Source: Collinsella sp. AF23-4AC (lineage in GTDB: Bacteria > Actinomycetota > Coriobacteriia > Coriobacteriales > Coriobacteriaceae). Taken from it: DNA of 64,000 nucleotides. The translations under genes and the position numbers were made by a program. The notes below the pieces were generated by a model, which saw only the letters and a list, made by a program, of their open reading frames with translations, was not told the origin of the DNA and searched no databases. The stretch covers positions 1-64,000 of the forward strand of contig NZ_QRVE01000007.1 of the NCBI RefSeq assembly GCF_003462685.1. The letters run 5' to 3'. Positions 26,574 through 35,812 of the stretch are shown one piece after another (the stretch's first letter is position 1; every line of letters begins with the position of its first letter).

Positions 26574-26813
26574 ATGAGTGATAACACCAAGCATCTCGCA
26601 AAGAAGTGCGTCAAGGACGCGGGGCCGTGCCTCGTGCTGTGCCTTGCCGGCGCAGCGGTCGCGCTGCTGGCTGTTCTGGGGCCGTTCGACGTGCTCCGAA
26701 GTGCCGTCTCTCTACACATTTGCATGGCTCTTGCCGGCGCCATGATGACCGGCGGCGCGCTCGATCTGGTTTTTTGGGTGCTTGACCCGTTTGGATGGAA
26801 GAACGAGGGGTAA
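26574..26813 (+). CDS. Small membrane protein
   Basis: This 79-residue protein starts at ATG 26574 after TAAGGAG. A short charged N-terminus is followed by two hydrophobic segments, CLVLCLAGAAVALLAVLGPF (about 19-38) and ICMALAGAMMTGGALDLVFWVL (about 50-71), with a GWKNEG tail. It has no recognised domain. It precedes the frameshifted phosphoesterase by 85 bases. Confidence 0.6.
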   Translation: MSDNTKHLAKKCVKDAGPCLVLCLAGAAVALLAVLGPFDVLRSAVSLHICMALAGAMMTGGALDLVFWVLDPFGWKNEG

Positions 26814-26898
26814 GCCCTAAGGGATGGAAGGGCTGGAACGATTGGCTTAGTGATCGTGCAGAATGCGGGCTAGCGACTTACAGGGAAGTGGTGATCCG

Positions 26899-27623
26899 AT
26901 GACGGTCTATGTGACGGGCGATATTCACGGCGGCGTCGACATGCAAAAGCTGCGCGACTGGGATCTTGGGGATAGTTTGACGAGCGACGACTATCTCATC
27001 ATCGCGGGCGACTTTGGCTTTCCGTGGGATTTCTCTGCCGAGGAATGCGCCGACATCGCTTGGCTGGAGTCGCGCCCCTATACCGTGCTGTTCATCGACG
27101 GCAACCACGAGCGTTTCGATCACTGGGCGGAGCGACCCATGGAGTTGTGGCACGGTGGGCTGACGCAGCGCCTGTCGGATACCTCTCCCGTACGGCGCCT
27201 GACGCGCGGCGAGGTTTTTGAACTCGATGGCTCAACGATCTTTACCATGGGCGGTGCCACGAGTGTTGACAAGGAATACTGCATACCGTATTCCAGCTGG
27301 TGGCCGCAGGAGCTGCCGGACGAGCGCAACTTTGAGGAGGCACGGACAAAGCTCGGCAGCGTGGGCTGGAAGGTCGACTACGTAATCACCCACACTGCTC
27401 CACGCGCATGCTTTCGTCCACGTTCTATCCGGCGTCCGGCTGGAATTACCCCGCCGTTGATCGGCTTACGGCATTTTTCGATGAGCTGGAAGATCGCTTG
27501 GACTACAAGCGCTGGTATTACGGGCATTTCCATCGGGATGCCAACCCGGCCGAGCGCCATACCGTGCTCTACGACTGCATCGTTCGCCTGGGCGACGAAC
27601 TCCAGCCCTGGGATGTTGCGTAG
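26899..27623 (+). pseudogene. Metallophosphoesterase broken by a frameshift
   Basis: The first part (26899 to about 27405) encodes VTGDIHGGVDMQ, IAGDFGFPW, DGNHERFDHW and VITHTAPR, a calcineurin-like phosphoesterase. The rest continues in another frame from about 27408 (MLSSTFYPASGWNYPAVD ... YYGHFHRDA), giving the missing GHxH metal ligand and a natural stop at 27623. Within CCACGCGCATG either two bases are extra or one is missing; the GC repeat is a likely slippage spot. The frame beginning at 26899 would otherwise run on to 27663 with meaningless sequence. A sequencing error is possible. Confidence 0.75.
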
Positions 27624-27745
27624 GGGTGGGAATAGCAAGAACTTCATACGATACCTTGGGTAGTTACCCTACATTTCAGTAGTAATCTTTATTTGTAGGG
27701 TAACTTAGGGCATGCTGGGAGCTGGAGGAGATGTCGCCCGACGAT

Positions 27746-28219
27746 CTAAAGTTTCAGCGCCATTCGGTTGGTGCCCGGTAGGGTGGCGAAGCCAAAATGT
27801 TCATAGAATGCTGCCGCCTCATCATCTACTGGATCGACAACTAAAGCTCGCGCTCCTGCTAGGGCAGAAATTTTCAAGGCGTTCTCGATGGCATCTTTAA
27901 GCAGTGAAGCTCCAAGACCAAGCCCCTTGAACTTCTCATCGACCCCCATCATTCCAAGCAGCACTGTGGGGACTTGGGAGGGGGAGTTTCGCACGAACCA
28001 TCCTCCATCAACATTTTCGCGAGCCACGGAGTGCGTGCACAACGTATAAGACCCAGCGACTGCGCCGTCGCAATACGATGCGTATATAACTGCTGATCCT
28101 CTTCTTCGCGCCGAGGCTGATCTGTTTTTAGCCCATCCGTCTACAAGAGTATTTCCGCAGTGGAAAGCCTCGATGCCTTGGCCAACGGGGAGTTGAACGG
28201 GCTTGGTAAATGTGCTCAT
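27746..28219 (-). CDS. TacT-like GNAT acetyltransferase toxin
   Basis: The 157-residue GNAT protein matches the TacT/AtaT toxin type that acetylates the amino group of charged tRNAs and stops translation. The acetyl-CoA loop is seen in VDEKFKGLGLGASLLKDAI, and the C-terminal AAAFYEHFGFATLPGTNRMAL has the conserved tyrosine. Its start overlaps the antitoxin stop (ATGA at 28216-28219), the classic layout of this TA type. Lower GC than neighbours suggests transfer. Confidence 0.88.
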   Translation of the reverse strand: MSTFTKPVQLPVGQGIEAFHCGNTLVDGWAKNRSASARRRGSAVIYASYCDGAVAGSYTLCTHSVARENVDGGWFVRNSPSQVPTVLLGMMGVDEKFKGLGLGASLLKDAIENALKISALAGARALVVDPVDDEAAAFYEHFGFATLPGTNRMALKL

Positions 28220-28482
28220 TCCCAAACTGCTTTACGGTCAAGCAGCGCTTTTGCGGCTTGGGGCATGGGGGAATCGAGCATTTCGCAAAATGCATCGAAA
28301 CCATCAGGAGAAAGATAGGTTGTTGATGCCTCGGCGATATCACGTGCGGAGCTCTCGTCAAGGTGGGCTGTGGCCCATTGGGTGAGAGTTTGCCCGCGCA
28401 AGGCCGCGGCGCGCTCGTAAGTAAGGCGTTGACGTTCGGTCAACCTTAGATCCATACGGCGTTGTTTCTCAATCGTTGGCAT
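28216..28482 (-). CDS. TacA-like DUF1778 antitoxin
   Basis: The 88-residue protein has an N-terminal ribbon-helix-helix module (MDLRLTERQRLTYERAAALRGQTLTQW), as in DUF1778 antitoxins, and a C-terminal tail that would wrap the toxin. The start at 28482 (MPTIEKQRR) follows AAAGGAGG. The complex of such antitoxins and toxins normally represses its own promoter; a perfect palindrome is found 24-44 bases upstream. The gene lies upstream of and overlaps tacT. Confidence 0.88.
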   Translation of the reverse strand: MPTIEKQRRMDLRLTERQRLTYERAAALRGQTLTQWATAHLDESSARDIAEASTTYLSPDGFDAFCEMLDSPMPQAAKALLDRKAVWE

Positions 28483-28505
28483 GGCAAAAACCTCCTTTGC
28501 ACAAT

Positions 28506-28526
28506 TGTACGGAATTATTCCGTACA
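28506..28526. promoter_or_regulatory. Palindromic operator of the TacA/TacT pair
   Basis: A perfect inverted repeat with 10-bp arms (TGTACGGAAT and ATTCCGTACA) and one central base lies between the probable promoter and the antitoxin ribosome site. This is the expected place for autorepression by a ribbon-helix-helix antitoxin. Confidence 0.7.
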
Positions 28527-28585
28527 TAACAAGACGCAGAATTATGTCCTCGTTGAGGGGGGGCGAGGGGGCGGGGCGTATTTGA

Positions 28586-29587
28586 CTACTCGGCCATTAC
28601 GGTGATGTTCTCGCGGTGTGCGCGGATGACGTCCCAGCTAAAGTGCTCGGCCAGCTGCTCGGCAGAGCGCGGTGTGGTGTCCGGCGCGATGCCCGTTTGC
28701 CCGGCGAGCCATCCCAGTAGTGCCTCGGGCGTGCCAAAGCGGGCGCGTAGTTCGCCTAGGTCCAGATCGCGGTCGCGCTTGGAAAGGCGGCGGCCATCCG
28801 GCGACATGAGCAGCGGAATGTGCGCGTAGTGCGGCGTGGGCAGTTCCAGCAGATGCTGCAGGTAAATCTGGCGGGGCGTGGAGCCCAGCAGATCGCATCC
28901 GCGCACGACCTCGGTGACGCCCATGGCGGCGTCGTCGACCACTACGGCTAGCTGATAGGCAAATACGCCGTCGCTGCGGCGCACCAAAAAGTCGCCGCAC
29001 TCGGTGGCGAGCGCCTCGCATTGGGCGCCGTACGTGCGGTCAACAAATTCGACCACGTCGTCGGCGAGGTCATCGACGGCGGGCACGCGCAGGCGTGTGG
29101 CCGGGGCGCGCAGAGCACTGCGGCGTGCAACTTCTTCGGCAGAAAGAGCGCGGCAGGCGCCGCGGTAGATGGGCGTGCCGTCGCTGGCGTGCGGCGCGCT
29201 TGCGGCGTGGAGCTCGGCGCGCGTGCAAAAACAGGGATAGGTGAGGCCGGCGTCTTGCAGCTGGCGCAAAGCGGCTTCGTACAGGTCTAGGCGATCGTGC
29301 TGATAGTAGGGGCCTTCGTCCCACTCGAGCCCCAGCCAGGCCAAGTCGTCAATTAGCTGAGCGGCAAGCTCCGGTCGCTTGCAGCGATCGTCGAGGTCCT
29401 CGATGCGCAACACGATGCTGCCGCCCTGGCTGCGGGCCGAAAGCCACGCGCACAAGCAACTGAACACGTTGCCCAGGTGCATGCGGCCCGAGGGCGACGG
29501 GGCAAAGCGGCCCACGACGGGGGTGGGCACTGCCGTTGCCGGTGCGTCCGCGGAGTGTGTTGCTATGTTGCGTGTGTTGATATCCAT
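28586..29587 (-). CDS. gluQ: Glutamyl-Q tRNA(Asp) synthetase
   Basis: The 333-residue protein has the Rossmann catalytic core of glutamyl-tRNA synthetase without the anticodon-binding domain, as in GluQRS, which glutamylates queuosine in tRNA-Asp. Visible are GRFAPSPSGRMHLGN (HIGH motif), the zinc region CFCTRAEL ... YRGACR and the KMSKS-like RRLSKRDRDLDLG. The start at ATG 29587 is chosen by homology; a longer frame reaches 29935. There is no Shine-Dalgarno site, but TATACT lies 9 bases upstream, which would give a leaderless mRNA. Confidence 0.87.
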   Translation of the reverse strand: MDINTRNIATHSADAPATAVPTPVVGRFAPSPSGRMHLGNVFSCLCAWLSARSQGGSIVLRIEDLDDRCKRPELAAQLIDDLAWLGLEWDEGPYYQHDRLDLYEAALRQLQDAGLTYPCFCTRAELHAASAPHASDGTPIYRGACRALSAEEVARRSALRAPATRLRVPAVDDLADDVVEFVDRTYGAQCEALATECGDFLVRRSDGVFAYQLAVVVDDAAMGVTEVVRGCDLLGSTPRQIYLQHLLELPTPHYAHIPLLMSPDGRRLSKRDRDLDLGELRARFGTPEALLGWLAGQTGIAPDTTPRSAEQLAEHFSWDVIRAHRENITVMAE

Positions 29588-30098
29588 GCGGACGAGTATA
29601 GCGCGGGGCGCGGTGGGGGAGACGTTGCCGTGGCCCGCAAGTTGCCGAGGCCGCGCGTTGCGCGTGTCGGACCACCGGCTCGACAGCTCGATCGCCGCCC
29701 GCCAGCCCAACCTCTCAAACGACAGAAACCCCGGCAGCTCTTCGCAACTGCCGGGGTTTCCGCGGAAAAGGGGGACATGATCCTCGAGCGAACGGGAAAG
29801 GGGCAACCGTTTTCGCTCAACTGCTTTATGCCCCTCGGTTGGCGGCTCAATCAGCACGTGCCGCGCCCACACAAAGCCGCTACACCTGTGACGGTGCTGT
29901 GAAGTGGGATCTATTGCTGGCGCGGGCCATGCCAAGGAGTGTCCCAGACTGCCGGCAGATAAGGAACGTCCCTAACTGCCGGGTGCGGGGAGGGTGACTT
30001 TCATCCCGTTTGGCGCTCCGGTTGCCGAGATGTTCGTCATGAGCGCCCGCAAACGTGGGACAATGACGCTACTGGTATCACAGACAAAGGATGTGCCT
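29588..30098. other. 511-base divergent intergenic region
   Basis: It holds TATACT (29596-29601, read on the minus strand) for gluQ, a bidirectional terminator-like hairpin at 29726-29759, and a 15-base near-direct repeat (29941-29955 and 29968-29982, GTCCC..ACTGCCGG). No gene or riboswitch was recognised. Confidence 0.5.
29726..29759. terminator. Symmetrical terminator-like hairpin
   Basis: AAACCCCGGCAG pairs perfectly with CTGCCGGGGTTT around a 10-base loop. It stands alone between divergent genes, so it may end an unannotated short transcript or be a dispersed palindrome. Confidence 0.6.
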
Positions 30099-32045
30099 AT
30101 GAACGCCCCCGTTGCCAAGACCTGTCGGCAGCGACACCTGTTTGCGCGATTCGCTTCCGTCTGCGCACTCGTCGCGCTTGCGTTGTTGCTGCTGCCTGCC
30201 GCCGCGCACGCCGACGGCTACTCCATGACCCAAACCTATATCGGTGCCACGGTTGAAGCCGATGGATCGCTGACCGTTGTCGAGGGACGCCAGTTTGATT
30301 TCGACGACGATATCAACGGCGTGTACTGGGATATCAATACGGGCTCCAACCAGCAGGGCGGCACGGCGGGCGTCGATGTGCTGAGCGTCGAGGAAGACGA
30401 CACCGCGTTTAACAAGGTCGACTATGCAAATAAGGGCGACAGCGGTGTCTATACGGTTGAGCAGTCCGAGGGCAGCGTAAGGATCAAGGTTTTCAGCCCC
30501 CACGAGAGCGACGACAGCGCGATCTATTACGTGAGCTACACCATGACCGGTGCGGTTATGAACTGGGCCGATACCGCTGAGCTCTACTGGAAGTTTGTGG
30601 GCGACGGCTGGTCCGCGGATTCCGACGATGTCGAGATGGAAGTGCACTTCGCAAATGCCGCTGCCGGGACGGCGGCCGTCAAGGGCGACAACTTCCGTGC
30701 GTGGGGCCACGGCCCACTGACGGGCGACGTATCGATCGATGCGGACGAACCCATGGTCACCTACACCATTCCGTGCGTGCACGAGGGCGAATTTGCCGAG
30801 GCGCGCATCGCCTTCCCCAGCGACTGGGTGCCAGGACTTTCCGCCTCGAGCGAGGAGCGCATGCCGACAATCCTGAGCGAGGAGAAGACATGGGCCGAGG
30901 AGGCCAACGCCCGCCGCGCCCGCGCCCGCATGATCGCAAATACGCTTGCCGCGGTAAGTGTTGTCGCGGCGGTGACCTTTACCGGCGTAATCGTCGTGCT
31001 CAAGCTGCGCCGTCGCAAGCCAAAGCCGCTTTTCCAAGATGAATACTTCCGCGACGTGCCCTCGGCAGATCATCCCGCCGTGCTCTCGGCCCTTATGAGC
31101 TGGAACGAGGTGCCCGATCAGGCATATATCGCCACGCTTATGAAGCTTACCGACGACCGCGTGATCAAGCTAGAAGAAACGACCGAGACCAAGAAGAAGG
31201 GTCTGCTCCGTCGCGAAAAAGAGGAGCAGACGTATCGCATCACAGTGACCGACGAGGCCTGGAAGGCTGCCAAGAAGGACGGCATCGATCGCGACGTGCT
31301 CAAGGTCTTCTTCGCTGGCGTTAAGCCCGATAAAGACGGCGTCCGTTCGCGCACGTTTAGCGAGCTGGAGGAATATGCCAGCGAGCGTACTGAATCTGTT
31401 GGCGACAAGCTCGAGGACTATCAGAACACCGTTAAGGGTGAGCTGGCCGATAGGGAGTATGTTGCCTCGGACGGCATTGTCGCCATGGTGTTTGGCCTGG
31501 TCCTGGGCATTTTGATCGCCTTTATTCCCGTGGGATCCATCTTCTTTACCGATGGCGCGCAGGCAAACATTATCGCCGCGATTGTCTCGGTACCCATCGT
31601 GCTTGTCGGCATTGGTGTGAGTCGCACCTTCCGTCGCTTTACGCCGGAGGGTGCCGAGGTGGCGGCTCGCTGCAAGGCGCTCAAGCATTGGCTCGAGGAT
31701 TTCACACGCCTTAAGGAAGCCGTTCCGGGCGATCTGGTGCTGTGGAACAAACTGCTGGTGATGGGCGTTGCGCTGGGCGTTTCGAAGGAAGTGCTGCGTC
31801 AACTTGCCGAGGCCGTGCCGCCCGAGGTACGCGAGGCCGATGGTTTCTACGACAATTATCCCTGCTACTGGTGGTATTACCATCATTACGGTACCGAGTC
31901 CCCGCTCGATTCGTTTAACGATGTGTATCACGAGAGCATTAGCGCGGTTGCGTCGAGTTCCGACAGCTCGGGCGGTGGCGGTGGTGGCGGCTTCTCGGTC
32001 GGCGGCGGAGGCGGCGCCGGCGGAGGCGGCGGCGGAACGTTCTAG
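30099..32045 (+). CDS. DUF2207-type membrane protein with Gly-rich tail
   Basis: The 648-residue protein has an N-terminal signal or anchor segment (about 18-37, ending AAAHADG), an extracellular beta-rich DUF2207 domain (about 40-270), a membrane helix (ANTLAAVSVVAAVTFTGVIVVLKL, about 279-302), a cytoplasmic region, two more helices (about 459-507) and a C-terminal run of Gly and Ser (about 624-648) ending in GGGGTF. This is the usual architecture of the family, whose function is unknown. ATG 30099 follows AAAGGATGTG; a longer frame from 29994 lacks such a signal. A terminator follows. Confidence 0.85.
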   Translation: MNAPVAKTCRQRHLFARFASVCALVALALLLLPAAAHADGYSMTQTYIGATVEADGSLTVVEGRQFDFDDDINGVYWDINTGSNQQGGTAGVDVLSVEEDDTAFNKVDYANKGDSGVYTVEQSEGSVRIKVFSPHESDDSAIYYVSYTMTGAVMNWADTAELYWKFVGDGWSADSDDVEMEVHFANAAAGTAAVKGDNFRAWGHGPLTGDVSIDADEPMVTYTIPCVHEGEFAEARIAFPSDWVPGLSASSEERMPTILSEEKTWAEEANARRARARMIANTLAAVSVVAAVTFTGVIVVLKLRRRKPKPLFQDEYFRDVPSADHPAVLSALMSWNEVPDQAYIATLMKLTDDRVIKLEETTETKKKGLLRREKEEQTYRITVTDEAWKAAKKDGIDRDVLKVFFAGVKPDKDGVRSRTFSELEEYASERTESVGDKLEDYQNTVKGELADREYVASDGIVAMVFGLVLGILIAFIPVGSIFFTDGAQANIIAAIVSVPIVLVGIGVSRTFRRFTPEGAEVAARCKALKHWLEDFTRLKEAVPGDLVLWNKLLVMGVALGVSKEVLRQLAEAVPPEVREADGFYDNYPCYWWYYHHYGTESPLDSFNDVYHESISAVASSSDSSGGGGGGGFSVGGGGGAGGGGGGTF

Positions 32046-32058
32046 CGGTCCTAAATTA

Positions 32059-32106
32059 CGGGATGGGCTTTTCTCGACAGCCGTCGGGGGAAGCCCGTCC
32101 CTTTCT
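32059..32106 (+). terminator. Terminator of the DUF2207 gene
   Basis: GGGATGGGCTT pairs (with one G-T pair) with AAGCCCGTCCC across a loop, followed by TTTCTT. Confidence 0.75.
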
Positions 32107-32119
32107 TATGTGTCGAGAT

Positions 32120-32140
32120 GGGACGTTCTTGAATGACTAG
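32120..32140. repeat. Second copy of the short dispersed sequence
   Basis: It matches 8632-8652 at 18 of 21 positions (GGGACGTTCTT then GAATGACTAG) and again lies in a convergent gap. Confidence 0.45.
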
Positions 32141-32155
32141 GTGTGGCTGCCGGGG

Positions 32156-32797
32156 TTAGGCTGTTAGGTCGAGTTCGTAGAGGAAGCTTTCGCGCGGCAT
32201 GTCGTGGCGGCGCTCTTCGCGGTTGGCGCGGTGCGTTGCCGTGCGCTTAAAGCCGTGCAGCTCGTAGAACTTCCACGAGCAGTTGGAGTCGGTGTACAGG
32301 TGCGCCCTCGTCGCTCCGCGCGAGGACAGGTGCGAGACCGCAGCATCGAGCAACACCGAGCCGACGCCCAAGCCATGGACATCGCGATCCACGGCAAGCA
32401 GCGTGACCTCGTTGTCGTGTGGCAGGGGGCTGCTTTCGAGCAAGCGGTTGTTGGTGCGGATGGTTGCGCGCACAAACGAGAGATACTCGGCGCAGGCATC
32501 GGGCTCCAGCTCGCGCATCTGCGATAGCAGCGCGCGCTCGGTATCCATCCAATGTTCCTTGACGGCGGCGCCGGAGCTTTGCCCCGCACGCGCGAGCGCA
32601 ATGCCGCGCGCCTGGCCGTCGATGACGGCAACCTGCGAAAACGTCGACGACGAAAGGCAATAGGCGAGGTCGCACGCGGCCTCGAGGCGGTTGTACTCAT
32701 CGTTATCCGAATTGTTATGCCAAAGCTGCTGCAGAATCAGCGCGATGGCGTCGAAGTCTTCGGTGTCAAACGGTCGGTAGAGAACCCGCGAGACCAT
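32156..32797 (-). CDS. GNAT N-acetyltransferase
   Basis: The 213-residue protein has one GNAT domain in the C-terminal half: strand LLAVDRDVHGLGVGSVLLDAAVSHL supplies the acetyl-CoA loop and SWKFYELHGFKRT the conserved C-terminal segment. An N-terminal extension of about 100 residues is of uncertain role. The substrate is unknown. It is a single gene converging on the DUF2207 gene, with a GC content like the chromosome. Confidence 0.85.
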   Translation of the reverse strand: MVSRVLYRPFDTEDFDAIALILQQLWHNNSDNDEYNRLEAACDLAYCLSSSTFSQVAVIDGQARGIALARAGQSSGAAVKEHWMDTERALLSQMRELEPDACAEYLSFVRATIRTNNRLLESSPLPHDNEVTLLAVDRDVHGLGVGSVLLDAAVSHLSSRGATRAHLYTDSNCSWKFYELHGFKRTATHRANREERRHDMPRESFLYELDLTA

Positions 32798-33074
32798 GGT
32801 GCCTCTTTCTTTTGCGGATGCATATCGAGCACAGTTCTACCACGCCATTGGCATCTAATTATGGTGCCCCTGTGTTCCATGAACTCACCGTGCCCGGCGC
32901 TGCGCCCACATCCTCCACTCGCAAGCTTTTTCTGCACATGCGACCGTTGCGGGGTGCATCGACGCGCTCGATGCGCTACATTAAATCAGTATTTTCAATG
33001 CCGCTGCGCGAGCGCTGCAGATCGACGTATCACCGACTCACAGAGCACGGCGGCGTACCAGACAGGAGGACTGC

Positions 33075-34682
33075 ATGGGATCTGATGTGAAGATCGCACG
33101 CGCGTTGATCTCGGTTACCGATAAGACGTGCGTCGTCGATTTCGCACGGACGCTGGTCGATGACTTTGGCGTCGAGATCATCTCTACGGGCGGTACGGCT
33201 CGTGCTATCGAGGATGCGGGCGTTCCCGTAACCCCCATCGAGGAGTTCACGGGTTATCCCGAGATGATGGACGGCCGCGTTAAGACCCTGCACCCCAAGG
33301 TTCACGGCGCGTTGCTGGCCCGCCGCGATTCCGAGCAGCACATGCAGGAGGCAGCTCAGCACGGCATTAAGCTGATCGACCTGGTCGTCGTCAACCTGTA
33401 CGAGTTCGAGAAGACCGTCGCCAACCCCGAGGTCACCTTTGCGGACGCCATCGAGCACATCGACATCGGCGGTCCCTCCATGCTGCGCTCCGCCGCCAAG
33501 AACGCCGCGAGCGTTACCGTCATCTCCGATCCGGCCGACTACGACGCCGTCCTGGCCGAGATGCGCGAGACCGGCGGTTGCACCACGCTTTCCACCCGTC
33601 GTCGTCTGCAGGTGAAGGTCTACCAGACCACTGCCGCCTACGACACGGCTATCTCCCGTTGGCTTGCCGCCCAGGCAGGCGACGTGGCGGACACTTCTGC
33701 CAGGCTCGAGGTTTCGCTCGAGAAGGTCGACGACCTGCGCTATGGCGAGAACCCGCAGCAAAAGGCCACGGTCTATCGCTTTGCCGAGGGCTGCGAGAAC
33801 ACCGCGAGCTCGCAGTTCCCGCTCGTTGGCTCCGAGCAGATTCAGGGCAAGCCGCTCAGCTACAACAACTATCTGGACGCCGACGCCGCTTGGAACCTGG
33901 TCCGCGAGTTCGACGAGCCTGCCTGTGTGATCCTCAAGCACCAGAACCCCTGCGGTTCCGCCGTTGCAGAGGACATCACGGCTGCCTACGACCGCGCTTT
34001 TGCCTGCGATCCCAAGAGCGCCTTTGGCGGCATCATCGCTTGCAACCGCGAGGTTCCCTTTGAGTTGGTTGAGCACTTTGCCGATCAGAACAAGCAGTTC
34101 GTTGAGGTCGTCATCGCCCCGAGTTACACCGCCGAGGCGCTCGAGCGCATGGCCAAGCGCCCCAACCTGCGCGTGCTGGCTACCGGCGGCGTGGACCACG
34201 GCGCCAAGGTGGAGCTGCGCTCCATCGACGGCGGCATGCTGGTGCAGGAGGTCGACCACGTGACCGAGGACCCCGCGACCTTTACGTTCCCCACCGACCG
34301 CAAGCCCACCGACGCCGAGATGGCCGAGCTCGAGTTTGCCTGGAAGGTCTGCAAGGGCGTTAAGTCCAACGCCATTCTGGTCTCCAAGGGCAAGGCCGGC
34401 ATTGGCATGGGCCCGGGTCAGCCCAACCGCGTTGACTCCGCGCTGCTTGCCTGCGAGCGCGCCGAGGACTTCTGCGAGCGCGAGGGCGTGGAGAAGGGCG
34501 GCTTTGCCTGCGCAAGCGATGCGTTCTTCCCGTTCCGCGACAACGTCGACGTGCTTGCCGCTCACGGCGTGACCTGCATCATCCAGCCCGGCGGCTCCAA
34601 GCGCGACGACGAGAGTATCCAGGCCTGCAACGAGCACGGCATCGCGATGGTCTTCACAGGTGCCAGGCATTTTAGGCACTAG
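33075..34682 (+). CDS. purH: AICAR transformylase / IMP cyclohydrolase
   Basis: PurH carries out the last two steps of IMP synthesis and also consumes the AICAR released by HisHF. The 535-residue protein has the N-terminal MGS-like cyclohydrolase domain ([18 protein letters not shown] ... [15 protein letters not shown], about 1-200) and a C-terminal transformylase with [11 protein letters not shown] and [25 protein letters not shown] precedes the start. It stands alone; its stop codon is followed at once by copy 2 of the structured repeat and then by a terminator. Confidence 0.96.
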   Translation: MGSDVKIARALISVTDKTCVVDFARTLVDDFGVEIISTGGTARAIEDAGVPVTPIEEFTGYPEMMDGRVKTLHPKVHGALLARRDSEQHMQEAAQHGIKLIDLVVVNLYEFEKTVANPEVTFADAIEHIDIGGPSMLRSAAKNAASVTVISDPADYDAVLAEMRETGGCTTLSTRRRLQVKVYQTTAAYDTAISRWLAAQAGDVADTSARLEVSLEKVDDLRYGENPQQKATVYRFAEGCENTASSQFPLVGSEQIQGKPLSYNNYLDADAAWNLVREFDEPACVILKHQNPCGSAVAEDITAAYDRAFACDPKSAFGGIIACNREVPFELVEHFADQNKQFVEVVIAPSYTAEALERMAKRPNLRVLATGGVDHGAKVELRSIDGGMLVQEVDHVTEDPATFTFPTDRKPTDAEMAELEFAWKVCKGVKSNAILVSKGKAGIGMGPGQPNRVDSALLACERAEDFCEREGVEKGGFACASDAFFPFRDNVDVLAAHGVTCIIQPGGSKRDDESIQACNEHGIAMVFTGARHFRH

Positions 34683-34783
34683 GGCTTTCCCAAGCACCCG
34701 ACCTTGCCCCTCAAACCGTCGCTTGCGTACATTTAGTACGCGGCGCTCCTCTTTCGGGGCAATCTCGGGCACTTGGAAAACCC
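34682..34783. repeat. Structured intergenic repeat, copy 2 (after purH)
   Basis: The outer arms start GGGCTTTCCCAAGCACCCGA and end TCGGGCACTTGGAAAACCC and pair over about 29 positions. The inner loop CTCAAACCGTCG, small hairpin GCGTAC-ATTTA-GTACGC and loop CTCCTCTTTC match copy 1. The stem bases differ from copy 1 on both arms so that pairing is kept. Confidence 0.8.
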
Positions 34784-34852
34784 TTAATGGGATGTTGTTC
34801 TATCCCATTAAGCTGATCGGTCGCTTGGCCATATCGTCAAAATAATCTCTGC

Positions 34853-34888
34853 AAAAGACGGCCGCTCCGTTTGGAGGGCCGTCTTTTT
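34853..34888 (+). terminator. Terminator of purH
   Basis: AAAAGACGGCC pairs with GGCCGTCTTTT around a 13-base loop, ending in TTTTT. It lies 170 bases after the purH stop, beyond the structured repeat. Confidence 0.88.
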
Positions 34889-34904
34889 GGTATAAGAGGA
34901 CGGA

Positions 34905-35636
34905 ATGACTAACACGAAAGGGATGACCATGCCCCAGATTGATGATGCCGAGCTGTTTGGCAATGCCGAGGACCAGCGCGCGTACGAGGACTTTTGCGCC
35001 AATCAGGAGGCGGTTGAGAAGTTTACGCTCGACGAGCCCGCGCTCGTGTGCCGGTGGCGCATGTCCAACAAAAAGGTACCCATGCTCAACCGTCACATCC
35101 GTGCGCTGTCCGAGCGCTTGGTGCAGGGCGAGCCGCTCACCCATAACATGCTCAGCTGGGCAAAGCAGCACGTTGAGTGGTCGCTTGCCGAGGGCGATTA
35201 CACCGCGCACGACGGCGTGCTCATGCTAGTGATCGACGTCAACGGCAATGCCGCCATGACGGTGGGCGAGTACGAGCCGCTGGCCGATACTTCGGCCAAG
35301 GCGCTGCGTGCCCGCTCTGCCGAGGCCCGCTCCGAGGCCGACGAAACCGGCGTGGCGCCCGAGTTGCTCGCTTCCGTCAACGACGGAGAGCTGGCCTTTG
35401 TGGCGCCGGCGGACGAGTGCCTGTGCGGTACGGCGACGCTCATCGAGCAGCTGGCCCAGACCAAGGGCATCTCGGTCACGCGCGTAGACATTCCCGCGCA
35501 GCTCAAGGGTGCTTTGTTTCTGGTGAGCGACGAGCACGGCGTGGTTCCCGCTGCCGATGCCGACGCTGCCGAGGCGGACGCTGCTATGGTCACCTTCTTC
35601 GCCGACGGTTACGAAAAGCTCCGCGCCCGCCGCTAA
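34905..35636 (+). CDS. Conserved hypothetical protein
   Basis: The 243-residue protein is soluble and acidic, with no family that I recognise. It has a helical N-terminal half (NAEDQRAYEDFCANQEAVEKF, VPMLNRHIRALSERLVQG), a probable beta strand stretch GVLMLVIDVNGNAAMTVGEY and a C-terminal part rich in Ala, Asp and Glu. ATG 34905 has GAGGA upstream; ATG 34929 with AAAGGG is an equally good start. It stands between a terminator and a two-component system and has normal chromosomal codon use. Confidence 0.65.
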   Translation: MTNTKGMTMPQIDDAELFGNAEDQRAYEDFCANQEAVEKFTLDEPALVCRWRMSNKKVPMLNRHIRALSERLVQGEPLTHNMLSWAKQHVEWSLAEGDYTAHDGVLMLVIDVNGNAAMTVGEYEPLADTSAKALRARSAEARSEADETGVAPELLASVNDGELAFVAPADECLCGTATLIEQLAQTKGISVTRVDIPAQLKGALFLVSDEHGVVPAADADAAEADAAMVTFFADGYEKLRARR

Positions 35637-35650
35637 ATGATTTTTCTGGC

Positions 35651-35680
35651 GCGGGGATTTTATAATCATTTGATCCCCGC
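35651..35680. repeat. Small palindrome related to the ppx palindrome
   Basis: GCGGGGAT pairs with ATCCCCGC around a 14-base loop TTTATAATCATTTG. The core CGGGGAT with an AT-rich AATCATT loop resembles the inner palindrome at 19523-19600. Confidence 0.5.
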
Positions 35681-35812
35681 ACCCGTTGCGAGCGAGGGCG
35701 AGTCGAACCTTTCGTTCGCGAACAGTTCTGTCACCTTGTTGCCGCGCGAGGCGCGTGCCGGCGACTTCGCGGCAATAATGGCTGTAAGACAACTAAGAGG
35801 GGAGCGTAATCC

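Noticed and set aside
27408..27623. A separate 71-residue protein beginning MLSSTFYPAS
   Set aside because: It is the C-terminal part of the frameshifted phosphoesterase, not an independent gene.
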